Assembly (NCBI RefSeq): GCF_022179405.1
Contig: NZ_BPQT01000004.1
Location: 62,001-126,000 of the forward strand
Source: Methylobacterium marchantiae
Lineage (GTDB): Bacteria; Pseudomonadota; Alphaproteobacteria; Rhizobiales; Beijerinckiaceae
Length of the DNA: 64,000 bases
Direction: 5' to 3'
The translations under genes and the position numbers were made by a program. Below the pieces are notes generated by a model, which made no database searches, had not been told where the DNA came from, and saw only the letters and a list, made by a program, of their open reading frames with translations. Positions 8,678 through 17,006 of the stretch are shown piece by piece (within the stretch, counting starts at the first letter, position 1; each line of letters opens with the position of its first letter).

Positions 8678-9652
8678 TCAGCCCTTGCTGGCGGGGGCAC
8701 CGCCCCGTGCCGTCCAGAGCGCATCGGCGATGCGGACGGGCTTGGCGATGAGGCCGAGGCCGAGGAAACGGTCGGCCACGCGCTGCTGCTCGGCCACCAC
8801 CTCGGCGCTCATCGGGGCGATGGTGAAGGTGATCCGGTCCACGGCGCGGCGGGACGCGTCGAGGGGGACGTTGGTGACCTTCGACAGGGCGGCGGCGACG
8901 TCCGGCCGGTTCGCCTCGCACCAGACGGCGACCTGGCCGAGCACGTCGATCACCGCCTGCAGGGTCGCGCCCTGTTGGGTCGCGAAGGTGCGGTTGGCCA
9001 GGAAGTAGTTGTTGGTCCGCGTGATCTGCGAGACCTCCACGAGGATGCGGGTGCCGGGCGCCTTCTGGGCGATGGCGTAATACGGGTCCCATACCGTCCA
9101 GGCATCGACGGAGCCCCGGGCGAAGGCGGCCGCCGCGTCGGCGGGGCCGAGGAGGACCGGCTCGATGTCGCCGTAGCCGAGCCCGGCCGATTCCAGCGCC
9201 GCCACCGTGAAGTTGTGGGCGCTCGATCCCTTGGCGAAGGCGACGCGCCGGCCCTTGAGGTCGGCGAGGGTCTTCACCGGCGAGCCCACCGGAAGCAGGA
9301 TCGCCGAGCCCGAACCGCCGCCCGGCTGCGCGGCGGCATAGACGAGATCGGCGCCGGCGGCCTGTGCGAAGACCGGCGGGGCGTCACCCGTCTGGCCGAA
9401 ATCGATGGCGCCGAGGCCCAGAGCTTCGAGGAGCGGCGGCCCGAAGGAGAATTCCGACCAGCGGACGGAGATGCCGAGCGGTTTCAGGCGCTCCTCGATG
9501 ACGCCCTGCTGCTTGGCGACGACGAGGATGCCGTTCTTCTGGTAGCCGATCCGGAGAATCCCGGCCTCTGCGGCCCGCGCGGCCGTGGCGGACAGGGACT
9601 TGCCGACGGACGCCGCGAGCCCGGCGGCCAGGAGAGCACGGCGGTCGATCAT
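8678..9652 (-). CDS. ssuA: aliphatic sulfonate ABC transporter substrate-binding protein (first copy)
   Basis: Periplasmic binding protein of 324 residues. The N-terminus MIDRRALLAAGLAAS carries a twin-arginine-like signal sequence ending near TAARAAEAG. The conserved opening LRIGYQKNGILVVAKQQG and the blocks FGPPLLEALGLGAIDFGQTGDAPP and GSVDAWTVWDPYYAIA match SsuA. The start is the internal methionine at 9652, 7 bp after ssuE. It sits directly before the permease, so it is the primary binding protein of the SsuBC transporter. Confidence 0.92.
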   Translation of the reverse strand: MIDRRALLAAGLAASVGKSLSATAARAAEAGILRIGYQKNGILVVAKQQGVIEERLKPLGISVRWSEFSFGPPLLEALGLGAIDFGQTGDAPPVFAQAAGADLVYAAAQPGGGSGSAILLPVGSPVKTLADLKGRRVAFAKGSSAHNFTVAALESAGLGYGDIEPVLLGPADAAAAFARGSVDAWTVWDPYYAIAQKAPGTRILVEVSQITRTNNYFLANRTFATQQGATLQAVIDVLGQVAVWCEANRPDVAAALSKVTNVPLDASRRAVDRITFTIAPMSAEVVAEQQRVADRFLGLGLIAKPVRIADALWTARGGAPASKG

Positions 9653-9659
9653 CGCGGAC

Positions 9660-10286
9660 CTATCGGCTCGGAGCGGCGAAGGCGGCAGCCGGCGCGGCAT
9701 CGAACGATGCCGCGGGCTTCGCCCACGCGCCGAGCAGGGTGGCCAGCTGGTCCGCGGCGTCGGCGACCCGCGCCCGCACGCCCGCGTCGACGAGAACCCC
9801 TTCGGCAAAATCCGCGTCGCTGCCATAGACCGAGGTCGGGATGGTCTGCGCGCTGAAGAAGCCGAAGAGCGGCCGCAGCGAATGCTCGACGACGAGGGCA
9901 TGGCGCGCGCCCCCACCCGTGGCGGACAGCACCACCGGCTTGCCCACGAGGGCGGCGGGATCGACGAAGTCGAACAGATGCTTGAACAGGCCGGTATAGG
10001 CGCCCTTGTAGACCGGCGTACCGACGATGAGCGCGTCGGCGTTCTCGATCGCCTCGAGGATGCGGCGGGCCGGCAGGGAGAGCTGATCGCGCGACCAGGC
10101 CGCACCGAGGCCGGTCCCGGCATCGACCACGTCGAACAGGCGGATATCGGCGCGGAGTCTGGTGCCGGTCGCCTCGGCGACCGCCTCGACGAGCGCCCGC
10201 GTCTTCGAGGGACGCTGCAGGTTGGCACTGAAGCCGACGATGCGGGGAAGCGGGCCGCCGGAGAACGAGCTGCCTGGAAGGGACAT
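9660..10286 (-). CDS. ssuE: NAD(P)H-dependent FMN reductase
   Basis: Flavodoxin-fold reductase of 208 residues that supplies FMNH2 to SsuD. Visible family motifs are IVGFSANLQRPSKTRALVE (FMN phosphate binding), GTPVYKGAYTGLFKHLFDF and LSATGGGARHALVVE. It is the first gene of the operon ssuE-ssuA1-ssuC-ssuB-ssuD-ssuA2, the layout expected when a cell scavenges sulfur from organosulfonates. MsuE-type reductases for methanesulfonate are close relatives, so the preferred partner monooxygenase is inferred from context. Confidence 0.9.
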   Translation of the reverse strand: MSLPGSSFSGGPLPRIVGFSANLQRPSKTRALVEAVAEATGTRLRADIRLFDVVDAGTGLGAAWSRDQLSLPARRILEAIENADALIVGTPVYKGAYTGLFKHLFDFVDPAALVGKPVVLSATGGGARHALVVEHSLRPLFGFFSAQTIPTSVYGSDADFAEGVLVDAGVRARVADAADQLATLLGAWAKPAASFDAAPAAAFAAPSR

Positions 10287-10588
10287 GGAGCGCCTATCGA
10301 TCGGGTTCTGGAAAGGGCCGGTGACGCCCGTCCGAACCCGTGGTCCGGCTATGGAAAGCGCCTCGGCAGCGTTACCGAACTGTGATCGCAGAGACGATCC
10401 GGGTCAACGAAACGTGCTTTTAAAAGAACGTAGACTCGGAGATGAGTCTTCGGGGATAGGCCAGCAAGCGGAGATGAAAGTTTTTAATCGGCACTTTCAT
10501 GCAGAATTCGCACCCGATTACGGAGGCGGAGGAAAGAGGACCGTCATCGTGATGCGGCGATGTTCTATAAATCGAACGCAGCTGGGAT
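10287..10588. promoter_or_regulatory. ssu operon upstream region
   Basis: This 302-bp gap holds the promoter of the ssu operon (minus strand) and the 3' end of the HD-GYP transcript. It is more AT-rich than its surroundings. A perfect 10-bp palindrome CTTTTAAAAG lies at 10417-10426, inside an AT-rich patch suitable for a minus-strand promoter. In other proteobacteria such operons are controlled by LysR-type activators (Cbl/CysB) under sulfate limitation; no such regulator is adjacent here. Confidence 0.45.
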
Positions 10589-11674
10589 TTACACGACTGC
10601 GTCGTCGGGGGTCGATTGCCGGACGATGGGCAGGAAGGCCCGCAGAAGCGCCATGTCGAGCCTGCCCGCCATGCCGAGCATGATGGCATGGGCCTCGGCA
10701 TGCGGCAGCGGCTCACGATAGGCGCGCCGCTCGGTGAGGGCGGAATGGACGTCGCAGATTGTCAACAGACGGACAAGATCGGGAATCGCATCGCCGGACA
10801 GGCCGGAGGGGTAGCCGCTGCCGTCGAGCATCTCGTGATGATGCCGGACGACGAACAGCATGCCGGGATCGAAACCGTCCTGCCGTGCCAGCAGATCGGC
10901 ACCGATCGCGGCATGGGTGCGCATGATCGCCATCTCGGCCGGAGTCAAGGAACCCGGCTTGTTGAGGATGCTGCGCGGAATCCTGGCCTTGCCGACATCG
11001 TGCAGAAGGGCGGCCTTCGCGAGCCGCTTCCGGTCGGCCCTGGGAAGCTTGAGGTCGAAGGCGAAGGCCGCCGCGAAGCCGGCGACGCTGAGCGAGTGCT
11101 GGTAGAGCTGCTCGTCGTAGCGTCCGATCGTGTCGAGCCAGGCGCGGATTCCGGCCTCGGAGACGGCTTCGAGAACGACGTCGGTGCCGGCATCGACCTC
11201 CTCCGCGGAGATCGGCCGGTCGGATTGCGCCGCATGGAACATGTCCGCCACGGCGGCACAGGCACGCTGCGCCTTGCCTTGCACCGTGACGGTCTCGCCG
11301 TCGCAATAGGCGGGCAGCTTCAGCCCGGCATCGATGAGACTGAACACGAGGGAGAGGATGGTCGGCCGCGGGGTGTCCGCAGGGACGATGCGCAGGGCCG
11401 GACTCGCCCGCGTCCCGATATCGGCCGGCACATCCGTCAGGACGAGGCAGGGCACCCGCATGATGCCGAGGCGAGCCGTCCAGGCCGCCGCGGCCCCCTC
11501 CCTGGCATCCACGTCGAACACCGCGACCACGGGGAGGATGTCGGGAAGCGGCTGATCGCCGGTGAGGCAACGGCAGGGCATGATCGTGGTGATGGCTCGG
11601 GCGAGAAGCTTCGCTCGTTCCGGTCTGTCAGACACGATGAGGACGGACTTTTCCTGCGTCACGATCCGATCCAC
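10589..11674 (-). CDS. HD-GYP domain protein, probable c-di-GMP phosphodiesterase
   Basis: 361 residues. The N-terminal 120 residues look like a receiver-type fold, beginning KSVLIVSDRPERAKLLARAI, without a clear phospho-acceptor pattern. A linker of about 60 residues is followed by the HD-GYP domain. The metal and catalytic residues are present: His193 (YQHS), His225-Asp226 (LLHDVGK), His254, HHHE at 278-281, DGSGYP at 284-289 and Asp308. This predicts hydrolysis of c-di-GMP to pGpG/GMP. The gene is divergent from the sia cluster across 306 bp, which suggests shared control of c-di-GMP turnover. Confidence 0.88.
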   Translation of the reverse strand: MDRIVTQEKSVLIVSDRPERAKLLARAITTIMPCRCLTGDQPLPDILPVVAVFDVDAREGAAAAWTARLGIMRVPCLVLTDVPADIGTRASPALRIVPADTPRPTILSLVFSLIDAGLKLPAYCDGETVTVQGKAQRACAAVADMFHAAQSDRPISAEEVDAGTDVVLEAVSEAGIRAWLDTIGRYDEQLYQHSLSVAGFAAAFAFDLKLPRADRKRLAKAALLHDVGKARIPRSILNKPGSLTPAEMAIMRTHAAIGADLLARQDGFDPGMLFVVRHHHEMLDGSGYPSGLSGDAIPDLVRLLTICDVHSALTERRAYREPLPHAEAHAIMLGMAGRLDMALLRAFLPIVRQSTPDDAVV

Positions 11675-11731
11675 TCTAGACCGTCAAGGCCGGGCTCCGT
11701 GCCCACGGATGGGCGCACCTCCAAATCTATG

Positions 11732-11747
11732 TATAGAATTCCCTATA
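11732..11747. promoter_or_regulatory. AT-rich dyad between the HD-GYP gene and siaB
   Basis: TATAG and CTATA form an inverted repeat around AATTCC, within an AT-rich stretch (about 11726-11762) of an otherwise GC-rich genome. It lies in the divergent region between the HD-GYP gene and siaB. It could be a promoter -10 region for either direction or an operator; nothing further can be read from the sequence. Confidence 0.4.
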
Positions 11748-11980
11748 AATTGTTTCTTTCTGCGCGAACAGGTTAACGACGCCGGATTGCTGTCGTCGTC
11801 CCGGGAACGCGGCATGGCTCAAATCCAGACCGTTCGGAGAATGCCGAAAAACAACCTCGACGGCGGCCGGCGATCCCACGGTGCGGTAACTGTCTGTAGA
11901 CGCATTGGGATTACTGATGTCGGGCGGCGACGTGATGTATTTGCCTCATGGCACATCCCTGCCTCGGTGAGGAGGAAGCT

Positions 11981-12535
11981 TTGCTTGCGCAGGATTTCAA
12001 GTCTTTCTTCGAGACATCGAAACGCAACGGCATCATTCTCTCGTTCGGCGGCGACCTCTCCGAGAACGTCCTCTTTTCCCTGGGCGAGGTCCTGAAGCTC
12101 CGGATGATCCAGGGCGAAACGGACGCGACGATCGCCAAGCGGGTCTTCTCGATCTTCGTCGAGCAGGCCCAGAACATCATTCGCTACTCGGCCGACAAGC
12201 TGCCCGGAGCGAGCACGCCCCCCCGCGGCATGATCAGTGCAGGCATGATCGTCGTCGGCGTCGAGAAGGGGCGCTTCTTCGTCGTCTGCGGCAACGAGGT
12301 CCCGAAGACCGATGCCGTCATTCTGCGCGAGCGTTTGGATCACATTGCCAGCATGTCGAGCGAAGAACTCAAGCGTTACTACAGGGAAAAGCTGCGCCAG
12401 CCGCCCGACGAGGGCAGTCTCGGCGGAAGCATAGGGCTGATCGAGATCGCTCGCCGATCGAGCGCTCCCGTCGAGTTCGATTTTCATGATCTTGGCGGCG
12501 AGCGCAGCATGTTCTGCCTCAAAGCCTACATCTGA
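11981..12535 (+). CDS. siaB: SiaB-family protein kinase (phosphorylates SiaC)
   Basis: 184 residues, matching the SiaB family (DUF6272) of the SiaABCD pathway. In Pseudomonas, SiaB is an anti-sigma-factor-like kinase that phosphorylates SiaC and thereby stops SiaC from activating SiaD. Visible blocks are ILSFGGDLSENVLFSLGEVL, VFSIFVEQAQNIIRYS (the N-box-like helix with the conserved Asn) and the C-terminal LIEIARRS. I prefer the TTG at 11981, 5 nt after AGGAGG (11970-11975); an ATG at 11948 without a Shine-Dalgarno would add 11 residues. It is first in siaB-siaC-siaD-siaA. Confidence 0.82.
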   Translation: MLAQDFKSFFETSKRNGIILSFGGDLSENVLFSLGEVLKLRMIQGETDATIAKRVFSIFVEQAQNIIRYSADKLPGASTPPRGMISAGMIVVGVEKGRFFVVCGNEVPKTDAVILRERLDHIASMSSEELKRYYREKLRQPPDEGSLGGSIGLIEIARRSSAPVEFDFHDLGGERSMFCLKAYI

Positions 12536-12548
12536 CGGCGCCCGACCG

Positions 12549-12944
12549 ATGGACCGTATCCAGATCTCTGCGACCGACCGGTCTCCCCGGGTGGATTTCG
12601 ACTTCGCCAGCGGGCGTTTTCAGCTGAGCGGGGAATCGTATCCCGAAGATGCGGCGGCTTTCTTCGGCCCCCTGCTGCAATCCCTGCGGACCTACCTCGC
12701 CGCCGCGGCCTCCGAGCCGATCGTGTTCGAGGTCGAGCTCGCCTATTTCAACAGTTCCAGCGCCAAGGCGCTGATGAACCTGTTCATGCCCCTCGAGGAC
12801 GCGGCCGGCGAGGGTCGCGCCGTCACCATCCGCTGGCTCTTCACCAAGGGTGACGAGACGATCGCCGAGGCGGGCGAGGACTTCGCCTCCGACTTTTCAC
12901 ACGCACGCTTCGATCTCGTCGAGACGTCGCAGGCGGAGTGCTGA
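12549..12944 (+). CDS. siaC: SiaC-family phospho-switch protein (DUF1987)
   Basis: 131 residues of the DUF1987/SiaC family. The known SiaC is a STAS-like protein that binds the diguanylate cyclase SiaD when unphosphorylated. Conserved parts are FDFASGRFQLSGESYPEDA and AYFNSSSAKALMNLF. The phospho-acceptor, a Thr in Pseudomonas, most likely corresponds to one of Ser69-Ser71 here; this assignment is by motif position only. The start at 12549 is 13 nt after the siaB stop. A start at 12486 would overlap siaB by 50 nt and is rejected. Confidence 0.85.
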   Translation: MDRIQISATDRSPRVDFDFASGRFQLSGESYPEDAAAFFGPLLQSLRTYLAAAASEPIVFEVELAYFNSSSAKALMNLFMPLEDAAGEGRAVTIRWLFTKGDETIAEAGEDFASDFSHARFDLVETSQAEC

Positions 12945-13810
12945 TGCGGATGCCGACCAAGCCCGACATCGTCGCTCAGATCGGTCTTCCTCCCGTCGTC
13001 GGCGACACGTTCAGCCTGTACGACACCGAGGAAGCGGTCCTGGGAAAGACCGATGCGATGCTGTCGGGGCTCGCACAGGTCGCCGGCGGCGTCCAGCAAC
13101 TCGCCGAAGCCTACCGCCGCAGCTATCGCGAGCAGCGCCGTCTGGTGCGGATGAGCGACCGGATGCAGCTCGACCTGCAGAAGGCCAATCACCGGCTGGC
13201 CGAGCAGCAGCGCGACCTCCAGGCCCTCAACGAGGCGCTTTCGAGCGAGATCGAGCACCGGACCCGTCTCGAAGCGGAGCTGAGGCGTCTGGCCGACACC
13301 GACGACCTGACCGGGGCGATGACCCGCCGCCGCTTCATGGAGCTCGGCCAGCGCGAATGGCTGAGGCACGAACGCGACCGGGTTCCAGCCTGCCTCCTGA
13401 TGGTGGATCTCGACCGCTTCAAGCGCCTCAACGACGAGTTCGGCCACGCCGCCGGGGACGCGGCCCTGATCTGCTTCGTCGAGACCTGCCGGAGCCGCCT
13501 GCGCAAGATCGACGTGATCGGCCGCATGGGCGGGGAGGAATTCGCCATCCTGCTCGCCGAGACGGGGCATGATGCCGGGCTCATGGTCGCCGAGAACCTC
13601 TGCCGTCTGGTCGGGGAGACCGTGGTGGCCTGGCCCGGCGGAAAGCTGGCGCTCTCGGTCAGCATCGGTGTCGCCGCCGTCGAAGCCGGGGAAACCCTCG
13701 AACGCGTCCTCAACCAGGCCGATGCCGCGCTCTATGCCGCCAAACATGCCGGACGCAGCTGCGTCCGCTCCGCCCGCGACCTGACCACGGACATGCTGCC
13801 GCCACCATGA
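12944..13810 (+). CDS. siaD: SiaD-type diguanylate cyclase (GGEEF)
   Basis: 288 residues. An N-terminal helical part with a long coiled coil (about residues 55-110, rich in Arg/Gln/Glu) leads into a GGDEF domain with GGEEF at residues 196-200. An intact inhibitory site, RKID at 187-190, sits exactly five residues upstream, so feedback by c-di-GMP is expected. In the characterised system SiaC binds the helical stalk and organises active dimers. The ATG at 12944 overlaps the siaC stop by one base, with AGGCGGAG upstream, indicating coupled translation; a GTG at 12938 is the alternative. The end overlaps siaA by 4 nt. Confidence 0.88.
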   Translation: MRMPTKPDIVAQIGLPPVVGDTFSLYDTEEAVLGKTDAMLSGLAQVAGGVQQLAEAYRRSYREQRRLVRMSDRMQLDLQKANHRLAEQQRDLQALNEALSSEIEHRTRLEAELRRLADTDDLTGAMTRRRFMELGQREWLRHERDRVPACLLMVDLDRFKRLNDEFGHAAGDAALICFVETCRSRLRKIDVIGRMGGEEFAILLAETGHDAGLMVAENLCRLVGETVVAWPGGKLALSVSIGVAAVEAGETLERVLNQADAALYAAKHAGRSCVRSARDLTTDMLPPP

Positions 13811-15513
13811 CCGTAGAATCCGCAGCCGAAGTCCCCTCGCCCGCCATCGCGCCACCGTCCCGCAGGCGCTCCCTGAGAGGTGGCGGGCCCCTGCGCGGCG
13901 ACGACTTCCTGACGCTCGCCGGCTTCACCGACGTGCCGACAGCCACGCCCGGCACCATGCGGCCCGGTGCGCTGCGCGGCTCGGCGCGCGGCCGCGACCT
14001 CGACAGCCTGGCACACACGCTGTTCCTGCGGATCTACCCGGTGATCGCCGTGGTGGTGCTGGCGACGCAGATCGGCATCGCCTGGGTGAACTACAACGAC
14101 AGCCTCCGGCTCTATACCGAGCGTGCGAACCTGCTCGCCACCCTGACCGCCCAGGCCATCGCCCGACCCGACTGGAGCGAACGGCCGGATGTCTACAAGA
14201 CCCAGATCCAGGCCCTGACCCTCGACCCGGCCTTCCGGTTCGTCCGGGCCTGGAATGCCGATGGCGGCCTGGTGATGGCCCTCGGCGACATGCCGGGCGG
14301 CCGCAGCCTCGAACTCATCCGCGCCTCCACCGAGATCACCGTTCCGGACAGGGCCAAGCCCGTCGGGAGCCTGACGCTCGGGCTGTCGGCCGAGGCGCTG
14401 CGCGGCAATGCCGAGAAGCAGGCGGTCCTGGCCCTCGGCGCGAGCCTCGTGCTGATGCTCGCCTTCGTGCTGACCCTGCATGCCAATGTGCGTCGCCACG
14501 TCCTCGCTCCCCTGAAGCGCCTGCTCATCGCCATGCGCGAGGTGGAGCACAAGCGCTGGTCGACCGTGGAGCTCGAAGGCGCCGTCCGGGCGAGCAACGA
14601 GATCGACGTGATCTCCTCGGCCTTCAACCGCATGGTGGAAGGCCTGCGCACCGGGGACGAGGCGAAGCAGCTTCTCACCGAACTCGAACTGGCCCATGCC
14701 AAGCTCGCCGATGCCAACCGGCTGGTGATGGAGAGCATCGGCTATGCCCGCCGCATCCAGACCTCCGTCCTGCCGGACCGGATGGCGCTCGCCGGTGCCG
14801 GCCTCGACGTGGCCGTGCTGTGGGAGCCATTGCACCAGGTCGGCGGCGATTATTTCTGGCTGGAACGCCTCGACGAGGTCAGCGTCATCGTTGTGGCCGA
14901 TTGCACCGGCCACGGCGTTCCGGGCGCCTTCATCACCCTGATCGTCGCCACCGCCCTCGACCGCATCCTGCACGAGCGCGGCCTTCGCTCGCCGGCCGAG
15001 ATCCTGTCCGCCCTCGACGAGATGGTCCGCGCCCAGCTGCGCCAGGACGGGCGCGGTTCGGAATCCGATGACGGGCTCGATTGCGGCTTGTGCATCTGGG
15101 ACCCGGCGGCGCGGCGCCTGAGCTTTGCCGGTGCCGGCATCTCGCTGACCACCGTCACGCAGGCCGGCATGACCCGGATCAAGGGGGAGAAGCGCGGACT
15201 CGGCTACCCGCGTCATGGGAGCGAGAGACAGGGCAACGAGAGATTCCGGACCGAGACCGTCACGCTGGACGTGGCGCCGGGCGATACCTTCTACCTGATG
15301 ACCGACGGCATCACCGACCAGATGGGGACGACCGGCGGCCAGCGCCGGCTGCTCGGGCATCGCGGGGTCTCCGACATCCTCCTGCGCAGTCGCGACGAGG
15401 AGCTCGGTCCGCAGATCAAGACATTGGAGACCGAGCTCGCCGCTTATCGCGGCGCCGAGAACCGCAGGGACGACATGACCCTCATCGCGTTCAGGCCGAC
15501 GAACCTCGCCTGA
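13807..15513 (+). CDS. siaA: SiaA-type membrane PP2C phosphatase
   Basis: 568 residues. A 65-residue cytoplasmic Pro/Arg-rich head is followed by a helix (LFLRIYPVIAVVVLATQIGI), a periplasmic sensor of about 120 residues, a second helix (ALGASLVLMLAFVLTL), a HAMP domain and a SpoIIE/PP2C phosphatase. Metal-binding motifs are GGDYFWLE, VVADCTGHGVPGAF, YLMTDGITDQ and RRDDMTLIAF. In Pseudomonas, SiaA dephosphorylates SiaC, which frees it to activate SiaD. Here siaA is last rather than first in the cluster. It starts within an ATGA overlap with siaD, so all four proteins are probably made from one message. Confidence 0.9.
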   Translation: MTVESAAEVPSPAIAPPSRRRSLRGGGPLRGDDFLTLAGFTDVPTATPGTMRPGALRGSARGRDLDSLAHTLFLRIYPVIAVVVLATQIGIAWVNYNDSLRLYTERANLLATLTAQAIARPDWSERPDVYKTQIQALTLDPAFRFVRAWNADGGLVMALGDMPGGRSLELIRASTEITVPDRAKPVGSLTLGLSAEALRGNAEKQAVLALGASLVLMLAFVLTLHANVRRHVLAPLKRLLIAMREVEHKRWSTVELEGAVRASNEIDVISSAFNRMVEGLRTGDEAKQLLTELELAHAKLADANRLVMESIGYARRIQTSVLPDRMALAGAGLDVAVLWEPLHQVGGDYFWLERLDEVSVIVVADCTGHGVPGAFITLIVATALDRILHERGLRSPAEILSALDEMVRAQLRQDGRGSESDDGLDCGLCIWDPAARRLSFAGAGISLTTVTQAGMTRIKGEKRGLGYPRHGSERQGNERFRTETVTLDVAPGDTFYLMTDGITDQMGTTGGQRRLLGHRGVSDILLRSRDEELGPQIKTLETELAAYRGAENRRDDMTLIAFRPTNLA

Positions 15514-15543
15514 TCATCCGCTCGAGACGTCGCCGAATGAACG

Positions 15544-15559
15544 CCGGACGATCGTCCGG
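15544..15559. repeat. perfect 16-bp palindrome downstream of siaA
   Basis: CCGGACGATCGTCCGG is fully self-complementary, beginning 31 bp after the siaA stop. It has no T-tract, so it is not a standard intrinsic terminator. An operator for the next gene or a transcript-end hairpin formed between two messages are both possible. Confidence 0.5.
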
Positions 15560-15721
15560 TGCGCTGGCACACGCAAAATGTCGTGACGTTTCGGCACGAT
15601 ACGACGTGAAAGTCGTCAGTGTCGACCGGTCGGCCTCAACCTCGCCGTCATGACGGGCCAAGGGATGACGATCGCCGGTCCCTGCCGCGTTTCTACTGCA
15701 TCACGAGAGTCGAGATCGATC

Positions 15722-15985
15722 ATGACACGCTTCCTTGCCGCGTCCGTCTGTCTGGCCCTGCTCGCGACCGTGCCCGCCCAGGCGCAGCCATCGAACCCGC
15801 CCCAGCAGACGGCGTCGAAGCGCATGACCGCCCCGACCGGCGTGACCAAGCCGCCGGGCTCCACCTTCAACCGGGCCTCCACGGAAGCCGCCATGCTGAA
15901 GGCCCAGAAGGTCTCCGCCGCCCGCGACAAGGCCTGGGACCGGAAGATGCGGACCACCATGGGCTCGATCTGCCTCGGCTGCTGA
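15722..15985 (+). CDS. small secreted protein of unknown function
   Basis: 87 residues starting MTRFLAASVCLALLATVPAQAQP, a clear signal peptide cut after AQA. The mature part is about 65 residues, basic, with a KAWDRKMRTT segment and a C-terminal GSICLGC containing two cysteines. I do not recognise the family. It sits between siaA and an ABC ATPase on the same strand, 25 bp before the latter, and could share a message with it. Confidence 0.6.
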   Translation: MTRFLAASVCLALLATVPAQAQPSNPPQQTASKRMTAPTGVTKPPGSTFNRASTEAAMLKAQKVSAARDKAWDRKMRTTMGSICLGC

Positions 15986-16010
15986 GGCGCGAGCCGGCGA
16001 GACACGATCG

Positions 16011-16949
<939 letters not shown>

Positions 16950-17006
16950 TCGCAGGCACATCCGCCTGGAGAAGGCGGGCCATGGCGTGACGGATCGAGG
17001 AAGACC

